Assembly (NCBI RefSeq): GCF_002906575.1 | Contig: NZ_CP026309.1 | Coordinates: 2,108,001 to 2,172,000, forward strand | Direction: 5' to 3' | DNA: 64,000 bases | Source: Salinigranum rubrum | GTDB taxonomy: Archaea > Halobacteriota > Halobacteria > Halobacteriales > Haloferacaceae | Shown: piece after piece, positions 1 through 7,870 of the stretch | How positions within the stretch are numbered: position 1 is the stretch's first letter | Layout of the letters: each line of letters starts with the position of its first letter | Notes under the pieces: generated by a model | Database searches by the model: none | Seen by the model: the letters and a program-made list of their open reading frames with translations, nothing else | What the model was told of the DNA's origin: nothing | Program-made: the position numbers and the translations under genes

Positions 1-50
1 ATACGAGTTTCCAGATTGTGTTGATCCTTGCCGCTCTTTAAATCGACAGG

Positions 51-67
51 GGGACCGGATTTGAACC
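51..67. repeat. partial copy of tRNA-Leu 3' end (att-like, distal)
   Basis: The 17 bases gggaccggatttgaacc match the acceptor/T-arm part of the tRNA-Leu gene at 300-383, in the same orientation. A second, longer copy is at 178-200. Archaeal integrases often recombine at tRNA 3' ends and leave such direct repeats. No integrase gene is visible inside the window, so the att role is inferred. Confidence 0.6.
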
Positions 68-177
68 TCGCCGAGACGTTCCGGGTCGCTCGCTGCGCTC
101 GTTTCCCGGGTTGTGACTCTTCTGATTCAAATCCACTCGTCACGATTTTCGTCCTCGCTGTCGCTCGGACAGAAAAT

Positions 178-200
178 GCGTGGGACCGGATTTGAACCGG
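178..200. repeat. partial copy of tRNA-Leu 3' end (att-like, proximal)
   Basis: These 23 bases are identical to 301-323, which is the 3' acceptor strand plus most of the T-arm of the tRNA-Leu gene. The bases just before both copies also resemble each other (agaaaat and gagaagt). The copy lies 123 bp from the tRNA and 131 bp from the copy at 51-67, so 1-300 reads as degenerate tandem units. It is best explained as a residual attachment site. Confidence 0.7.
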
Positions 201-299
201 GGCAAGACGTGCTCGCTCACTTCGTTCGCTGCGCGCGGCTTGCGGGGTTCAAACCGGCCGTCTGCACTTCCCGCTCTCACGTTCGTTCGAGCGGAGAAG

Positions 300-383
300 T
301 GCGTGGGACCGGATTTGAACCGGCGGACTCCTATGAGACAGCGTCCTAAGCGCTGCGCCGTTTCCTGGCTTGGCTACCCACGC
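300..383 (-). tRNA. tRNA-Leu (anticodon UAG)
   Basis: On the minus strand this folds as an 84-nt type II tRNA. The acceptor stem pairs GCGTGGG with CCCACGC, the anticodon stem CAGCG/CGCTG encloses the loop CTTAGGA (anticodon UAG, leucine), a long variable arm carries a CTC/GAG stem, and the T-loop is TTCAAAT. The discriminator base is A, as expected for leucine; CCA is not encoded and there is no intron. Its 3' end is duplicated twice downstream (178-200 and 51-67). Confidence 0.95.
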
Positions 384-439
384 GCGTTTCACGCTTCATC
401 CCCCGAAAATTCAACCCATCGCTTCGCCCCGACAAACGG

Positions 440-448
440 TTTTTATCC
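440..448 (+). promoter_or_regulatory. TATA box of the TFB-like gene
   Basis: TTTTTATCC is centred about 25 nt before the ATG at 469, the spacing of a haloarchaeal leaderless transcript. It supports the ATG at 469 over the longer reading frame that opens at 370 and would run across the tRNA-Leu gene end. Confidence 0.6.
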
Positions 449-468
449 ACGCCCACCGACTCCCGAGT

Positions 469-777
469 ATGTACCGGGCCAGCGACAGGGTCGAAAACGA
501 GGAGTGGCTGGCTCGCATCGACCGCGCCGCCGACAGCCTCGAACTCGGTTCCGACGCCCGGTCGGTCGCGGTCGACCTCTTCTTATCGCACGTTCCGAGC
601 GCCGAGCGGTCGAAGCCGGCCGTCGCGGCGGCGAGCCTCTACGCCGGGAGTCTCATCGTCGGCGAGGAACGCTCCCAGTCGCGCGTCGCCGAGACGATGG
701 AGGTTTCGCGCCTCTCGATCCAGACCCGCTGGAAGGACCTCCTCCGCGACGCGGGGTTTCAGCCGCCGGAGTGGTGA
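469..777 (+). CDS. small TFIIB-family (single cyclin repeat) protein
   Basis: This 102-residue protein resembles one cyclin-type repeat of archaeal transcription factor B. A helix reads KPAVAAASLYAGSLI, followed by a helix-turn-helix-like stretch around VAETMEVSRLSIQTRW. There is no N-terminal zinc ribbon and no second repeat, so it cannot be a complete TFB. Such short TFB-like proteins recur in haloarchaea and may bind DNA or modulate initiation, but their role is not established. The start at 469 is chosen because of the well-placed TATA box; the in-frame extension to 370 has poor coding character. Confidence 0.8.
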   Translation: MYRASDRVENEEWLARIDRAADSLELGSDARSVAVDLFLSHVPSAERSKPAVAAASLYAGSLIVGEERSQSRVAETMEVSRLSIQTRWKDLLRDAGFQPPEW

Positions 778-796
778 GCCGCGAGTCGGTCGCGGA

Positions 797-1024
797 TCAG
801 GCCGTCCGGACGCCGAAGTGCCGCCACAACACGTAGTACGTCACGAGCCCGCTGACGATGGCGGCCGTGACGCCGGCGGGCGCGCCGATGAGCGGGGAGG
901 CCTCGGTCGTCGCGCCGATGGCGGCCCGCCGAGCGATGAGATGCGTGACGCCGAAGCCGACGAACGCGAAGGTAGCGAGGCCGACGAGGAGGCTCCCGGC
1001 GATGGCCAGCGTCTTCGGGCGCAT
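797..1024 (-). CDS. small two-helix membrane protein
   Basis: The product has 75 residues and two hydrophobic stretches, roughly residues 5-27 and 43-65, joined by a short loop, ending in a basic WRHFGVR tail. It looks like a small integral membrane protein with no recognisable enzyme motif. The start is taken at MRPKTL (1024); the frame opens further upstream to 1066, but those residues lack membrane character. It lies tail-to-tail with the TFB-like gene and upstream of coaD on the same strand. Function unknown. Confidence 0.65.
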   Translation of the reverse strand: MRPKTLAIAGSLLVGLATFAFVGFGVTHLIARRAAIGATTEASPLIGAPAGVTAAIVSGLVTYYVLWRHFGVRTA

Positions 1025-1087
1025 GGAGAGTGATACACCAACGACGTGTGAGAAGGTTTCGCCCACTCGACCGGTCGGCGGGTTCGG

Positions 1088-1591
1088 TCAGCGGTTCGTC
1101 GGGTCGCGTGCGGGCGGGCGCCCGTCGCGGTCGGGCGTGAGGTTCCCGTGTTCGTCGATTTCGCCGCGGACGATGCGCGTCGAGGAGATGCGCTCGCCGT
1201 CGTCGGCCGGGACGTGGTCGACGACGCTGACTTCGAGCGGGTCGAGCCCGCGTTCACGTCTGATTTCGTTCACCGCCTCGGCTCCCGCCTCCGTCTCCGG
1301 AGAGACCACGAGCGCGTCGAAACCGGGTTCGGTCGCGATGCCGGTCGGCTCGTCGAGCCGTCGAACCGTGAACTCGCGGTCGTACCGTTCGGCTAAGGGG
1401 GCGAGTTCCGCTTCGAGGTCGCGCTTTCGCTCCTCGAACGAACGGACGTGTCTGTCGACGTTCCGCGTCTTCGGGGCGAGGTCGTCGCTCGTGAGGCCGA
1501 CGGTGACGTCCCCGATCTCGAACGCCCGCTCGAAGAGGGCACGGTGCCCGTCGTGGACCGGGTCGAACGTCCCGCCCAGCGCGACGTGCAT
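1088..1591 (-). CDS. coaD: phosphopantetheine adenylyltransferase
   Basis: The 167-residue protein transfers AMP from ATP to 4'-phosphopantetheine to make dephospho-CoA, the fourth step of coenzyme A synthesis, in the cytoplasm. The nucleotidyltransferase signature GGTFDPVHDGH is at the very N-terminus and the second nucleotide-binding motif ISSTRI lies near residue 135. This is the archaeal PPAT type rather than the bacterial one. The start is set at the ATG at 1591, which begins exactly at the conserved motif and sits 29 nt after a TATA-like CTTAAAAT at 1616-1623. The longer frame to 1999 is antisense noise. Confidence 0.93.
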   Translation of the reverse strand: MHVALGGTFDPVHDGHRALFERAFEIGDVTVGLTSDDLAPKTRNVDRHVRSFEERKRDLEAELAPLAERYDREFTVRRLDEPTGIATEPGFDALVVSPETEAGAEAVNEIRRERGLDPLEVSVVDHVPADDGERISSTRIVRGEIDEHGNLTPDRDGRPPARDPTNR

Positions 1592-1615
1592 ACACCGGGC
1601 GTAGTGGCGCCGACT

Positions 1616-1623
1616 CTTAAAAT
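1616..1623 (-). promoter_or_regulatory. TATA box of coaD
   Basis: On the minus strand this reads ATTTTAAG, centred about 29 nt before the coaD ATG at 1591. It lies in the 44-bp gap between the winged-helix gene and coaD, so coaD probably has its own leaderless transcript. Confidence 0.55.
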
Positions 1624-1635
1624 CGACTGCTTTCC

Positions 1636-2223
1636 TCACTCGGTCCGGCGCTCGTCCTCGACGGTGATGGTGACGGGCGACTCGTCGCCGGCCGCGTCCG
1701 CACCGCCGAGGCGTCGGTCGAGGTTGAACACCGTGTTGAGCTGTCGCTGGACCTGGTCGACGACGCCGTTGACGAGGTCCGAGGGCGCGATGGCCTCGTA
1801 CTCGTAGGGGTTGTTGCCCGCCCCGGCGCTCTCGCGCTTGTCCCGCGTTACCTTCTCCTCCTCGTGGAGTTCCGCGAGCGCTTCCCGAACCGTGCTCGGG
1901 TAGAGACCGGTGCCGTCGGCGACCTCCTCGCTCGTCGACCCCGGGTGCTGGCGGAGGTAGACGTAGATGCGAGCGCGCGTCTCGGTGTCGAGCAGCCACG
2001 CCAGCAGGTCGACGACGTTCTCGTCGAACCCCTCGACTGCGCGGTCGGCCTCCGCCTCGAGCCGCTCCCGTGCCGCCTTCGCCTTCGCGGTCGGTGACGG
2101 GTCCCCCTCCTCGTCGATCAGGTCGTCAAAGTCGTCTTCCCCCTCGGGCCCGTCCTCGGCCACGGACCCTTCGTCGTGCGTGTCGTCCGTTCCGTCGGTC
2201 GGGTCGGTGTCCTCTGGCGCCAT
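1636..2223 (-). CDS. winged-helix transcriptional regulator
   Basis: The protein has 195 residues. An acidic, low-complexity N-terminus (about residues 1-45) is followed by a short helical stretch and a winged-helix domain at about 68-140, with LLDTETRARIYVYLR, a turn at HPGSTSEEV and a recognition helix near YPSTVREALAEL. This architecture is typical of ArsR/TrmB-like haloarchaeal regulators. The C-terminal third carries VVDQVQRQLNTVFNLDRRL, likely a dimerisation helix. It precedes coaD on the same strand. An A/T-rich segment with AAAAACTATTTGG (about 2257-2270) lies upstream as a plausible promoter. The target genes are unknown. Confidence 0.8.
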   Translation of the reverse strand: MAPEDTDPTDGTDDTHDEGSVAEDGPEGEDDFDDLIDEEGDPSPTAKAKAARERLEAEADRAVEGFDENVVDLLAWLLDTETRARIYVYLRQHPGSTSEEVADGTGLYPSTVREALAELHEEEKVTRDKRESAGAGNNPYEYEAIAPSDLVNGVVDQVQRQLNTVFNLDRRLGGADAAGDESPVTITVEDERRTE

Positions 2224-2384
2224 CGTGTTTCCGTCAAAAGGTCAAAACCACGGACCCAAATAGTTTTTGTTAATTATTAATCATTTTCTCTTGCGGCGAG
2301 AGAACGCGCTCACGAGGCCTGTCGTCGGTCGCTCGCACCTGTCGTCGCTCCCGGAGTGGTGGTCTTACAGGGCAACGGACCGCA

Positions 2385-3458
2385 TCAGACGAACAGTGAC
2401 CGGCAGAGCGCGTCCATGCCCTCCTCGTCGTGAAGTCGACGCTGACGGGCCGCCCCGGATTCGGCGTCGAGCACCTCGCGCAGTCCCGTGACGTCGAGTC
2501 GGTCGCACTCGGCGTCGACGTGGGTCCCGAGGCCGACGACGTCCTCCCCGTCGGGCGCGACGAACGACGCCTCCCGACCGTGCCGCATCGCGCGCCACTT
2601 GTTCTCGTCGAGGAGTTCTCTCCGAACCCGGGTTCGCGACTCGCCGTCCTCGTACCGTTCGGCGAGGTCGAGCACGAGCGCGTGGACGTACTCGGTGAAC
2701 GCCGTCACCCGGGCGGGGTCGGTCTGTGCGTCGGGCGTCCGCACCTCGACGGTGCCGTGTCCGGTGTGGGGACGGACGTCGTACCACAGCTCTCCGCGGT
2801 CGTTGATCGAGCCGGTCTCGACCATCCGCCGCTCGAACCGGAGGTAGTCGTCGAAGGAGTCGAACGCGGTCGGCATCCCCGTGTTGGGGAGTCCCTCGAA
2901 GACCTTCGCCCGGGCCGAGGACAGTCCGGTGTCGAACCCGTTCCAGTACGGCGAGTTCGCCGACAGCGCCAGGAGTGGGGGAAGGTACCACCGGAGTTCG
3001 TTCGCCACCCAGGTCGCCTTGTCGGCGTCGTCGACGCCGACGTGGACGTGCAGGCCGGCCGTCGTGTTCCGGTGTTGGGGGTACTGAATCCGGTCGAGCT
3101 GGGCGCGGTAGCGTGGCTTCTCGGCGTGGTCGAGTTCGCGCCACTTCGCGGCCGGGTGGAGGCCCGCGGCCGCGATGCGGTAGCCGTGGGTTTCGGCGTG
3201 CTCGGAGAGCGCCTCGCGGACCGCACGCACCGTCTCGTCGACGTCGCCGACGGACTCGATGAGCGGCGTCTGCGTCTCGATGGTGAACTTGAACAGTTCG
3301 TGGTCGAGGCGGTCTTCGAGCAGTTCCGGGGGCGAGTCGCCGTACACCAGGTCACCGATACCCGATGTCGGCCGTCCGGCCTCGTCGACGATGTAGAACT
3401 CCTCCTCGACGCCGAGCGTCCCGAGCTGTGAGAACGCCTCCGACGAGCCGATATCCAT
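2385..3458 (-). CDS. gshA: glutamate--cysteine ligase, haloarchaeal GshA type
   Basis: The 357-residue enzyme joins glutamate and cysteine with ATP to form gamma-glutamylcysteine, which haloarchaea use as their main low-molecular-weight thiol in place of glutathione. Recognisable family landmarks are [10 protein letters not shown] at residues 16-25, the metal- and substrate-binding [12 protein letters not shown] near 133-144, and [15 protein letters not shown] near 240. Length fits the carboxylate-amine ligase family. The start at 3458 is supported by a TTATTTAA box 28 nt upstream (3483-3490). No glutathione synthetase gene is nearby, in line with the haloarchaeal pathway. Confidence 0.9.
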   Translation of the reverse strand: MDIGSSEAFSQLGTLGVEEEFYIVDEAGRPTSGIGDLVYGDSPPELLEDRLDHELFKFTIETQTPLIESVGDVDETVRAVREALSEHAETHGYRIAAAGLHPAAKWRELDHAEKPRYRAQLDRIQYPQHRNTTAGLHVHVGVDDADKATWVANELRWYLPPLLALSANSPYWNGFDTGLSSARAKVFEGLPNTGMPTAFDSFDDYLRFERRMVETGSINDRGELWYDVRPHTGHGTVEVRTPDAQTDPARVTAFTEYVHALVLDLAERYEDGESRTRVRRELLDENKWRAMRHGREASFVAPDGEDVVGLGTHVDAECDRLDVTGLREVLDAESGAARQRRLHDEEGMDALCRSLFV

Positions 3459-3482
3459 CGACGCGGCCTTGGCTCCGGGCTG

Positions 3483-3490
3483 TTAAATAA
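3483..3490 (-). promoter_or_regulatory. TATA box of gshA
   Basis: The minus strand reads TTATTTAA, centred 28 nt before the gshA ATG at 3458. It indicates a leaderless gshA transcript separate from the flpA-nop5 pair on the same strand. Confidence 0.65.
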
Positions 3491-3526
3491 ACCGTGGACC
3501 GGCCCTGGCCCCGCGAACGGCAGCCG

Positions 3527-4156
3527 CTACCGGGGCCGGGCGACGACCGCGAGGTGGTCCGCGTGGTACCGGTCGAGTCGCCGCGTCTCCAGCAGGTCGT
3601 ACCCCTCCGAGAGCGTCTCGCGGACGCGCGCGAAGACGTCCTCCGGCGCGGCCGTGACGTCCTCGCTCCGGGCCTTCACCGCGAGGAGCAACCGGCCGTC
3701 GGCGGCGAGGAACCGTCGGTTCCGGAGGGCGACGTCGGCCTGTCCCCGGGTCGCGACGTCCTGGACGAGCAGGTCGAGCCCCGACTCGACGACGTGGGCG
3801 TACGTCTCCGGGCGACGAGCGTCCTTCAGCAGCGGGAAGAGGTTCTCTCGGTCCTCGGCCACGTCGAGGAGGTCGCGGGTCGGTCGCGGGGCGAACTCGA
3901 CGGCGTACGTCGGCCCGCAGACGTCGGCGACGTGACTCACCGTGGTTCCCGAGGCCGCCCCGAGATAGAGGACCGCGTCTCCGCCCTCGATACCCGTCTC
4001 CACCCCGAGTTCGAGCATCGCCCCGAGCTTCGACCGGCCGGCGTCCCAGACGCGCCACCCATCGACGGACGGTTCGCCGTACACCGGGTCGCCCCGCGTG
4101 ACCAGCCGCTCCCGACCGTCGACGGTACGGCGCTCGACGCCCTCGGGGAGGCTCAC
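3527..4156 (-). CDS. flpA: fibrillarin-like rRNA/tRNA 2'-O-methyltransferase
   Basis: Fibrillarin is the SAM-dependent catalytic subunit of the C/D-box sRNP, which methylates ribose 2'-hydroxyls of rRNA and tRNA under guide RNA control. The 209-residue protein has the SAM-binding loop VLYLGAASGTTVSHVAD (about 64-80), the acidic VYAVEF-like strand YAVEFAPR and the conserved VQDVATRGQ segment near 129-137. The C-terminal KARSEDVTAAPEDVF matches the family's KARSID region. The gene overlaps nop5 by four bases (ATGA, 4153-4156), so the two are translated as a coupled pair. Confidence 0.93.
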   Translation of the reverse strand: MSLPEGVERRTVDGRERLVTRGDPVYGEPSVDGWRVWDAGRSKLGAMLELGVETGIEGGDAVLYLGAASGTTVSHVADVCGPTYAVEFAPRPTRDLLDVAEDRENLFPLLKDARRPETYAHVVESGLDLLVQDVATRGQADVALRNRRFLAADGRLLLAVKARSEDVTAAPEDVFARVRETLSEGYDLLETRRLDRYHADHLAVVARPR

Positions 4157-5028
4157 GCCTCGTCACCTCCTTCGCTCCCCCCCTCGGCGCGGCTTCGGAT
4201 ACGCTCCATCCGCGCGGCGAGGTCGGCGTGCAGTCGCTCGCGGCGTTCGCCGGCGTAGTGGTCCGCGCGGGCGGCCAGCGCGAGTTTCGCTGCGAACGCG
4301 CGGGCGGCCGACCCCCTGTCCTCGCGGCGGGTGCCACGGACGAACTCGTGAGTGAAGATGACGCCGTGTTTGGGCGAGGGGGCGTGCCCGCGCAGGTGGG
4401 CGAACAGCGCGTCCTCCGCGCCGAGAACCTGGACCGTCCCGGCGGGCATCTTCGCCAGCGGTTCGAGCCCCCCCGCGAGCGCGACCAAGCGGGAAGCCAG
4501 GACCGGACCGGCCATCTCGGCGAGGTTCGGCACCACCGTCGGGGCGTGAGATTCGAGGTACGCCCGCAACTCGTCGCGTTCGTCAGCCAGCGCCACGACC
4601 TGCGAGGCCAGCGCCACGACACGTTCTTCGGTGGGGTCCGACGGGTCGCGGGCGGCGACCGCACGGGCGGCGTCGATACCCGAGCCGACGTCGTCGAAGA
4701 GCGCACCGGCCCACTCCCCGACGCGCTCGGCGAGTTCGTTCGCCGTCCGCGCGGCGTCGTCCATGGCGCGGACGGCGTGTTTCAGTTGCTGATCGTCGGC
4801 GCGTTCGCGGGCGTTGACCGCCCCCTTCGTGGCGTGGACGGTCGCCTCGTGGAGCCACTCGTAGTACGCCTCGGTCGAGGCGACAGCACCCTCGTCGACC
4901 GCGAGCATCGGCCAGTCGCGGGGTGTGTCGGCCTCGCCGTCGGCGATAGAGGCGGCGGCCCCGTCGCGGTCCTCACGTTCGACATCCGCGAACCAGCCCC
5001 GACTCCCTGGAGCGGTTCCGTCGTTCAT
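4153..5028 (-). CDS. nop5: Nop5/Nop56-family C/D-box sRNP core protein
   Basis: Nop5 is the scaffold that bridges L7Ae-bound guide RNA and fibrillarin. The 291-residue product has a variable acidic N-terminal part, a coiled-coil helical region with many Ala/Arg/Glu residues (about 110-160) and the Nop domain. The latter includes APTVVPNLAEMAGPVLASRL and the LGAEDALFAHLRG / PKHGVIFTHEFVRG stretch that contacts box RNA. The ATG at 5028 is preferred over the GTG at 5043 because the TTTATT box at 5052-5057 is 27 nt upstream of it. Overlap with flpA by four bases shows a two-gene operon. Confidence 0.9.
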   Translation of the reverse strand: MNDGTAPGSRGWFADVEREDRDGAAASIADGEADTPRDWPMLAVDEGAVASTEAYYEWLHEATVHATKGAVNARERADDQQLKHAVRAMDDAARTANELAERVGEWAGALFDDVGSGIDAARAVAARDPSDPTEERVVALASQVVALADERDELRAYLESHAPTVVPNLAEMAGPVLASRLVALAGGLEPLAKMPAGTVQVLGAEDALFAHLRGHAPSPKHGVIFTHEFVRGTRREDRGSAARAFAAKLALAARADHYAGERRERLHADLAARMERIRSRAEGGSEGGDEA

Positions 5029-5294
5029 ACCACTCGCTGTCACCGAGGCTGTTTATTCCTCCCGGTACGGGGGTTCCCAACCGCACTGCTCTCGCGTGTG
5101 CTGTCAGACGCCGGAACAGTCGACTCGGGCGTCCCGACGACGACGGCCGTTTCGCCTCTCCGATGAGTGCCCGGCGCTGGGAACAGCAGCAGTGCTATCG
5201 CGCGTTCCAGCGGTATTTAATATCTGACAACACCACTACAGGTGCGATTCTCGGGCGGGTCGAACCGTCGACTGCGACGAGAGGAGAGTGAGAG

Positions 5295-5900
5295 ATGATA
5301 CAGTACGAAACGCAAGAGACGAGACACGGCGGTCAGGCGCGCTGGATACGGTTCGGGACAGCCAACGGTCTCCTCGGGGGTGTCCTCCTCGCGGTCCTCG
5401 GGCTCGTGATCCACACCGGGCTGACGGACGCGCAGTTCGAGGTCGCAAACCCACTCGGTGCGGTCGCGATGGTCCTCCTGGTGGCCGCGCTCCCCGTGTT
5501 CTACCTGCACGAGCGCCACTGGTTCGGTCGGCTCGCGACGGCCGGGTTCTGGCTCACGACCGCCGGTTGGGTCGCCACGGCCGTGACGATGGCGCTGTTC
5601 GCGCTCGGCTCCGAGATGGCGGGACTCGTGTTCGTGCCCGCCTGGCTCGTCGCGATGCTCGGCGCGTTCGCCCTCGGCGTCGCGATGCTCCGCAGCGACG
5701 ACGTCTCGAGCACTCGGCTCAGCGCGTGGCTCTTCGTCGCCGCGCTCCCGGTCGGGCTCGCGCTCTCGGTCGCGGTGACGTGGTTCGCGTTCGGTCGAGT
5801 CGACACGCCGTGGAACGGTCCGCTCGTTCTCTACGCGCTCGCGTGGGTCGTCTTCTGTGCCCGCGCGTGGTCCGGGCCAACGGACACCGTTCGCGGTTGA
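5295..5900 (+). CDS. six-helix integral membrane protein, unknown function
   Basis: The 201-residue protein is almost entirely hydrophobic, with about six predicted membrane segments (near residues 23-42, 55-72, 80-102, 108-128, 142-165 and 176-193). The only polar parts are a short basic N-terminus and a short tail. No transport or enzyme motif is visible. A purine-rich ggagagtgagag lies just before the ATG, and a TATA-like ggtatttaatat at about 5211-5222 suggests a short untranslated leader. It stands alone between nop5 (divergent) and cspA (convergent). Confidence 0.75.
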   Translation: MIQYETQETRHGGQARWIRFGTANGLLGGVLLAVLGLVIHTGLTDAQFEVANPLGAVAMVLLVAALPVFYLHERHWFGRLATAGFWLTTAGWVATAVTMALFALGSEMAGLVFVPAWLVAMLGAFALGVAMLRSDDVSSTRLSAWLFVAALPVGLALSVAVTWFAFGRVDTPWNGPLVLYALAWVVFCARAWSGPTDTVRG

Positions 5901-6068
5901 GACGGACACCGACCGGGTGACGACGGACGGACCACCGACAGCGGCCGCTCGCGGGTGAGTAAAAACGACGTCTGCCGGGAAATGCCGGACAAACGGGCGT
6001 CCGCTCGTCAGTGGGCACCGCGCCCCTCACGAGTAGTCGAGAGTCGAATCGAGTCGTCGGAGACGACC

Positions 6069-6263
6069 TTACAGGCGCGTGAGGTTCGCAGCGCGGGGAC
6101 CCTTGGGCGAGCTCTGAATGGAGAACTCGACCTCCTGTCCCTCTTCGAGGTCCGGGCCGCCGACGTCCTCCATGTGGAAGAACACGTCGTCGTCCGCATC
6201 GTCCGTCGAGATGAAACCGTAGCCGCCAGTGTCGTTGAAGAAATCAACGTTTCCTTTCGCCAT
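6069..6263 (-). CDS. cspA: cold-shock domain protein
   Basis: This 64-residue single cold-shock domain binds single-stranded nucleic acid and acts as an RNA chaperone. It shows both RNA-binding motifs in haloarchaeal form: GGYGFIS (RNP1) near residues 13-19 and DVFFHMEDV (RNP2) near 26-34, plus the conserved KGPRAANLTRL ending. Length is standard for CspA. A box resembling AGACTTATC lies about 32 nt upstream on the minus strand (near 6290-6299). The upstream spacer carries an A/T-rich hairpin at 6330-6344. Confidence 0.93.
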   Translation of the reverse strand: MAKGNVDFFNDTGGYGFISTDDADDDVFFHMEDVGGPDLEEGQEVEFSIQSSPKGPRAANLTRL

Positions 6264-6540
6264 TGCAACTAAACGATGACCCGACAGACCGATAAGTCTT
6301 GTGTATTCGTTCAGAAATAAGCTGAACTTCGAAACTTTGTTTCGTAAAACGTTTTTTTAGATGCTCGAATGTTCGTTACTATGAGGTCACGACGGTATCG
6401 CGTTCGTTTCTGACCCCACGACGCGACGTTTCGGTGGAACGGTCAGTTTCGTGCCATATCGTGAGGTGCGTGTTCAGTTGTCACGGGGTGGCGGCGGCCA
6501 GACGCGACCGCTCGGATCGACTGCCGACGCGACGGTCGAC
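6264..6540. other. intergenic spacer between cspA and trpB with a hairpin
   Basis: This spacer has no convincing gene. It holds a perfect inverted repeat CGAAAC-TTT-GTTTCG at 6330-6344 followed by cgtaaaacgttttttta, which is A/T-rich against the surrounding GC-rich DNA. On the minus strand the hairpin lies about 70 nt upstream of cspA, so it could be a regulatory site for it. Only very short reading frames occur here. Confidence 0.45.
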
Positions 6541-6610
6541 TCACCCGCCCGAGCGGTAGCTATACGTGCGACACCTCACCCGCCTGAGCGGTAGCTATAT
6601 GTGCGACACC
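6541..6610. repeat. 35-bp direct tandem duplication upstream of trpB
   Basis: Two adjacent 35-bp units, 6541-6575 and 6576-6610, differ at only two positions (c/t at unit positions 10 and 25). Each unit contains the segment gcggtagctata, so the TATA box itself is duplicated. The second copy's TATAT (6596-6600) is 28 nt before the trpB ATG at 6626; the first copy would start transcription about 35 nt earlier. The two differences suggest the duplication is not brand new. Confidence 0.85.
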
Positions 6611-6625
6611 GAGACACGAACGGGC

Positions 6626-7801
6626 ATGTCTCACGAGAACCTCGACACCGGTGACGACGGACAGTTCGGCGAGTTCGGCGGGCGACACGTCCCCGAGATG
6701 ATGGAAGAACCGCTCGCGCAACTGGCGGAGGCGTTCGAGAACATCGTCCAGACCCCGGAGTTCCACGCCGAGTTCCGGGACATCCTCGAACCGTACGCGG
6801 GGCGGCCCACTCCGCTCTACCACGCCGCGAACCTTTCGGAAGCGTACGGCGCGGACATCTACCTCAAGCGGGAGGACCTCCTCCACGGCGGGGCGCACAA
6901 GATCAACAACGCCGTCGGGCAGGCGCTCTTGGCGTCGAAGGCCGGCAAATCGAGGCTCATCGCCGAGACCGGCGCGGGTCAGCACGGCACGGCGACGGCG
7001 ATGGTCGGCGCGCTGTTCGACATGGACACGGAGATATACATGGGGAAGAAGGACGTCGAGCGGCAGAAGATGAACGTCTTCCGCATGCGACTGATGGGCG
7101 CGGAGGTGAACGAAGTCACCAGGGGCGGCGCCGGCCTCGCCGACGCCGTCGACGCCGCCTTGGAGGACTTCGCGCACAACATGGAGGACACCCACTACCT
7201 CGTCGGCTCCGCCGTCGGCCCGGACCCGTTCCCGCGGATGGTCAGGGAGTTCCAGTCGGTCATCGGGCGGGAGGCACGCGAGCAGGTCATCGAGGAGACG
7301 GGCGGGCTACCGGACGCCTGTGTCGCTTGCGTCGGCGGCGGGTCGAACGCCATCGGACTCTTCCACGCGTTCCGCGACGACGACGTCGCCTTCTACGGTG
7401 CCGAAGGCGGCGGCGAGGGGTCCGACTCGAAGAAACACGCGGCGCCGCTCGCGAAAGGAAAGGAGGGAGTCATCCACGGGATGCAGACGCGGGTCATCGA
7501 CGACGACGTCGAGGTCCACTCGGTCTCTGCTGGTCTCGATTACCCCGGCGTCGGCCCCGAACACGCGATGTTCCGCGCCGTGGGCCGGTGTGAGTACCAC
7601 GGCGTCACGGACGACCAGGCGCTCGACGCCTTCCGGACGCTCTCGGAGACGGAGGGCATCATCCCGGCGCTGGAGACGAGCCACGCAGTCGCCCTCGCGA
7701 AGGAACTCGCCGAGGAACACGACACCATCGTCGTCAACCTCTCGGGTCGGGGTGACAAGGACATGGAGCAGGCGGCGGAACTGTTCGACCTCGGCGCGTG
7801 A
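6626..7801 (+). CDS. trpB: tryptophan synthase beta chain (stand-alone)
   Basis: TrpB condenses indole with L-serine to tryptophan using pyridoxal phosphate. The 391-residue protein carries the PLP-lysine motif GGAHKINNA (Lys near residue 72), the catalytic-glutamate motif AETGAGQHG, the COMM-type segment IYMGKKDVERQKMN and the phosphate loop VGGGSNAIGLF. The motif set matches the TrpB1 type that normally pairs with TrpA, yet no trpA or other trp gene is adjacent. It may partner with TrpA elsewhere or act as an indole-salvage enzyme. ATG 6626 is chosen because the TATA box lies 28 nt upstream; upstream starts at 6566 and 6602 fall inside the duplicated promoter. Confidence 0.93.
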   Translation: MSHENLDTGDDGQFGEFGGRHVPEMMEEPLAQLAEAFENIVQTPEFHAEFRDILEPYAGRPTPLYHAANLSEAYGADIYLKREDLLHGGAHKINNAVGQALLASKAGKSRLIAETGAGQHGTATAMVGALFDMDTEIYMGKKDVERQKMNVFRMRLMGAEVNEVTRGGAGLADAVDAALEDFAHNMEDTHYLVGSAVGPDPFPRMVREFQSVIGREAREQVIEETGGLPDACVACVGGGSNAIGLFHAFRDDDVAFYGAEGGGEGSDSKKHAAPLAKGKEGVIHGMQTRVIDDDVEVHSVSAGLDYPGVGPEHAMFRAVGRCEYHGVTDDQALDAFRTLSETEGIIPALETSHAVALAKELAEEHDTIVVNLSGRGDKDMEQAAELFDLGA

Positions 7802-7870
7802 ACGCGAATCCGGAATAGGGTACCGTACCCATGATAACATTTAACAGGGAATCGGTCCTACGGGCGAGTG

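Noticed and set aside
180-836. 218-codon open frame through tRNA-Leu
   Set aside because: It crosses a tRNA gene and the TFB-like gene in a different frame, with Arg/Pro-rich low-quality sequence.
2430-3431. 333-codon open frame antisense to gshA
   Set aside because: The gshA product is complete and recognisable; the mirror frame has no signal.
6381-6413. Short leader peptide before trpB
   Set aside because: A 10-codon frame (MRSRRYRVRF) occurs but has no Trp codons and no adjacent attenuator-like structure.
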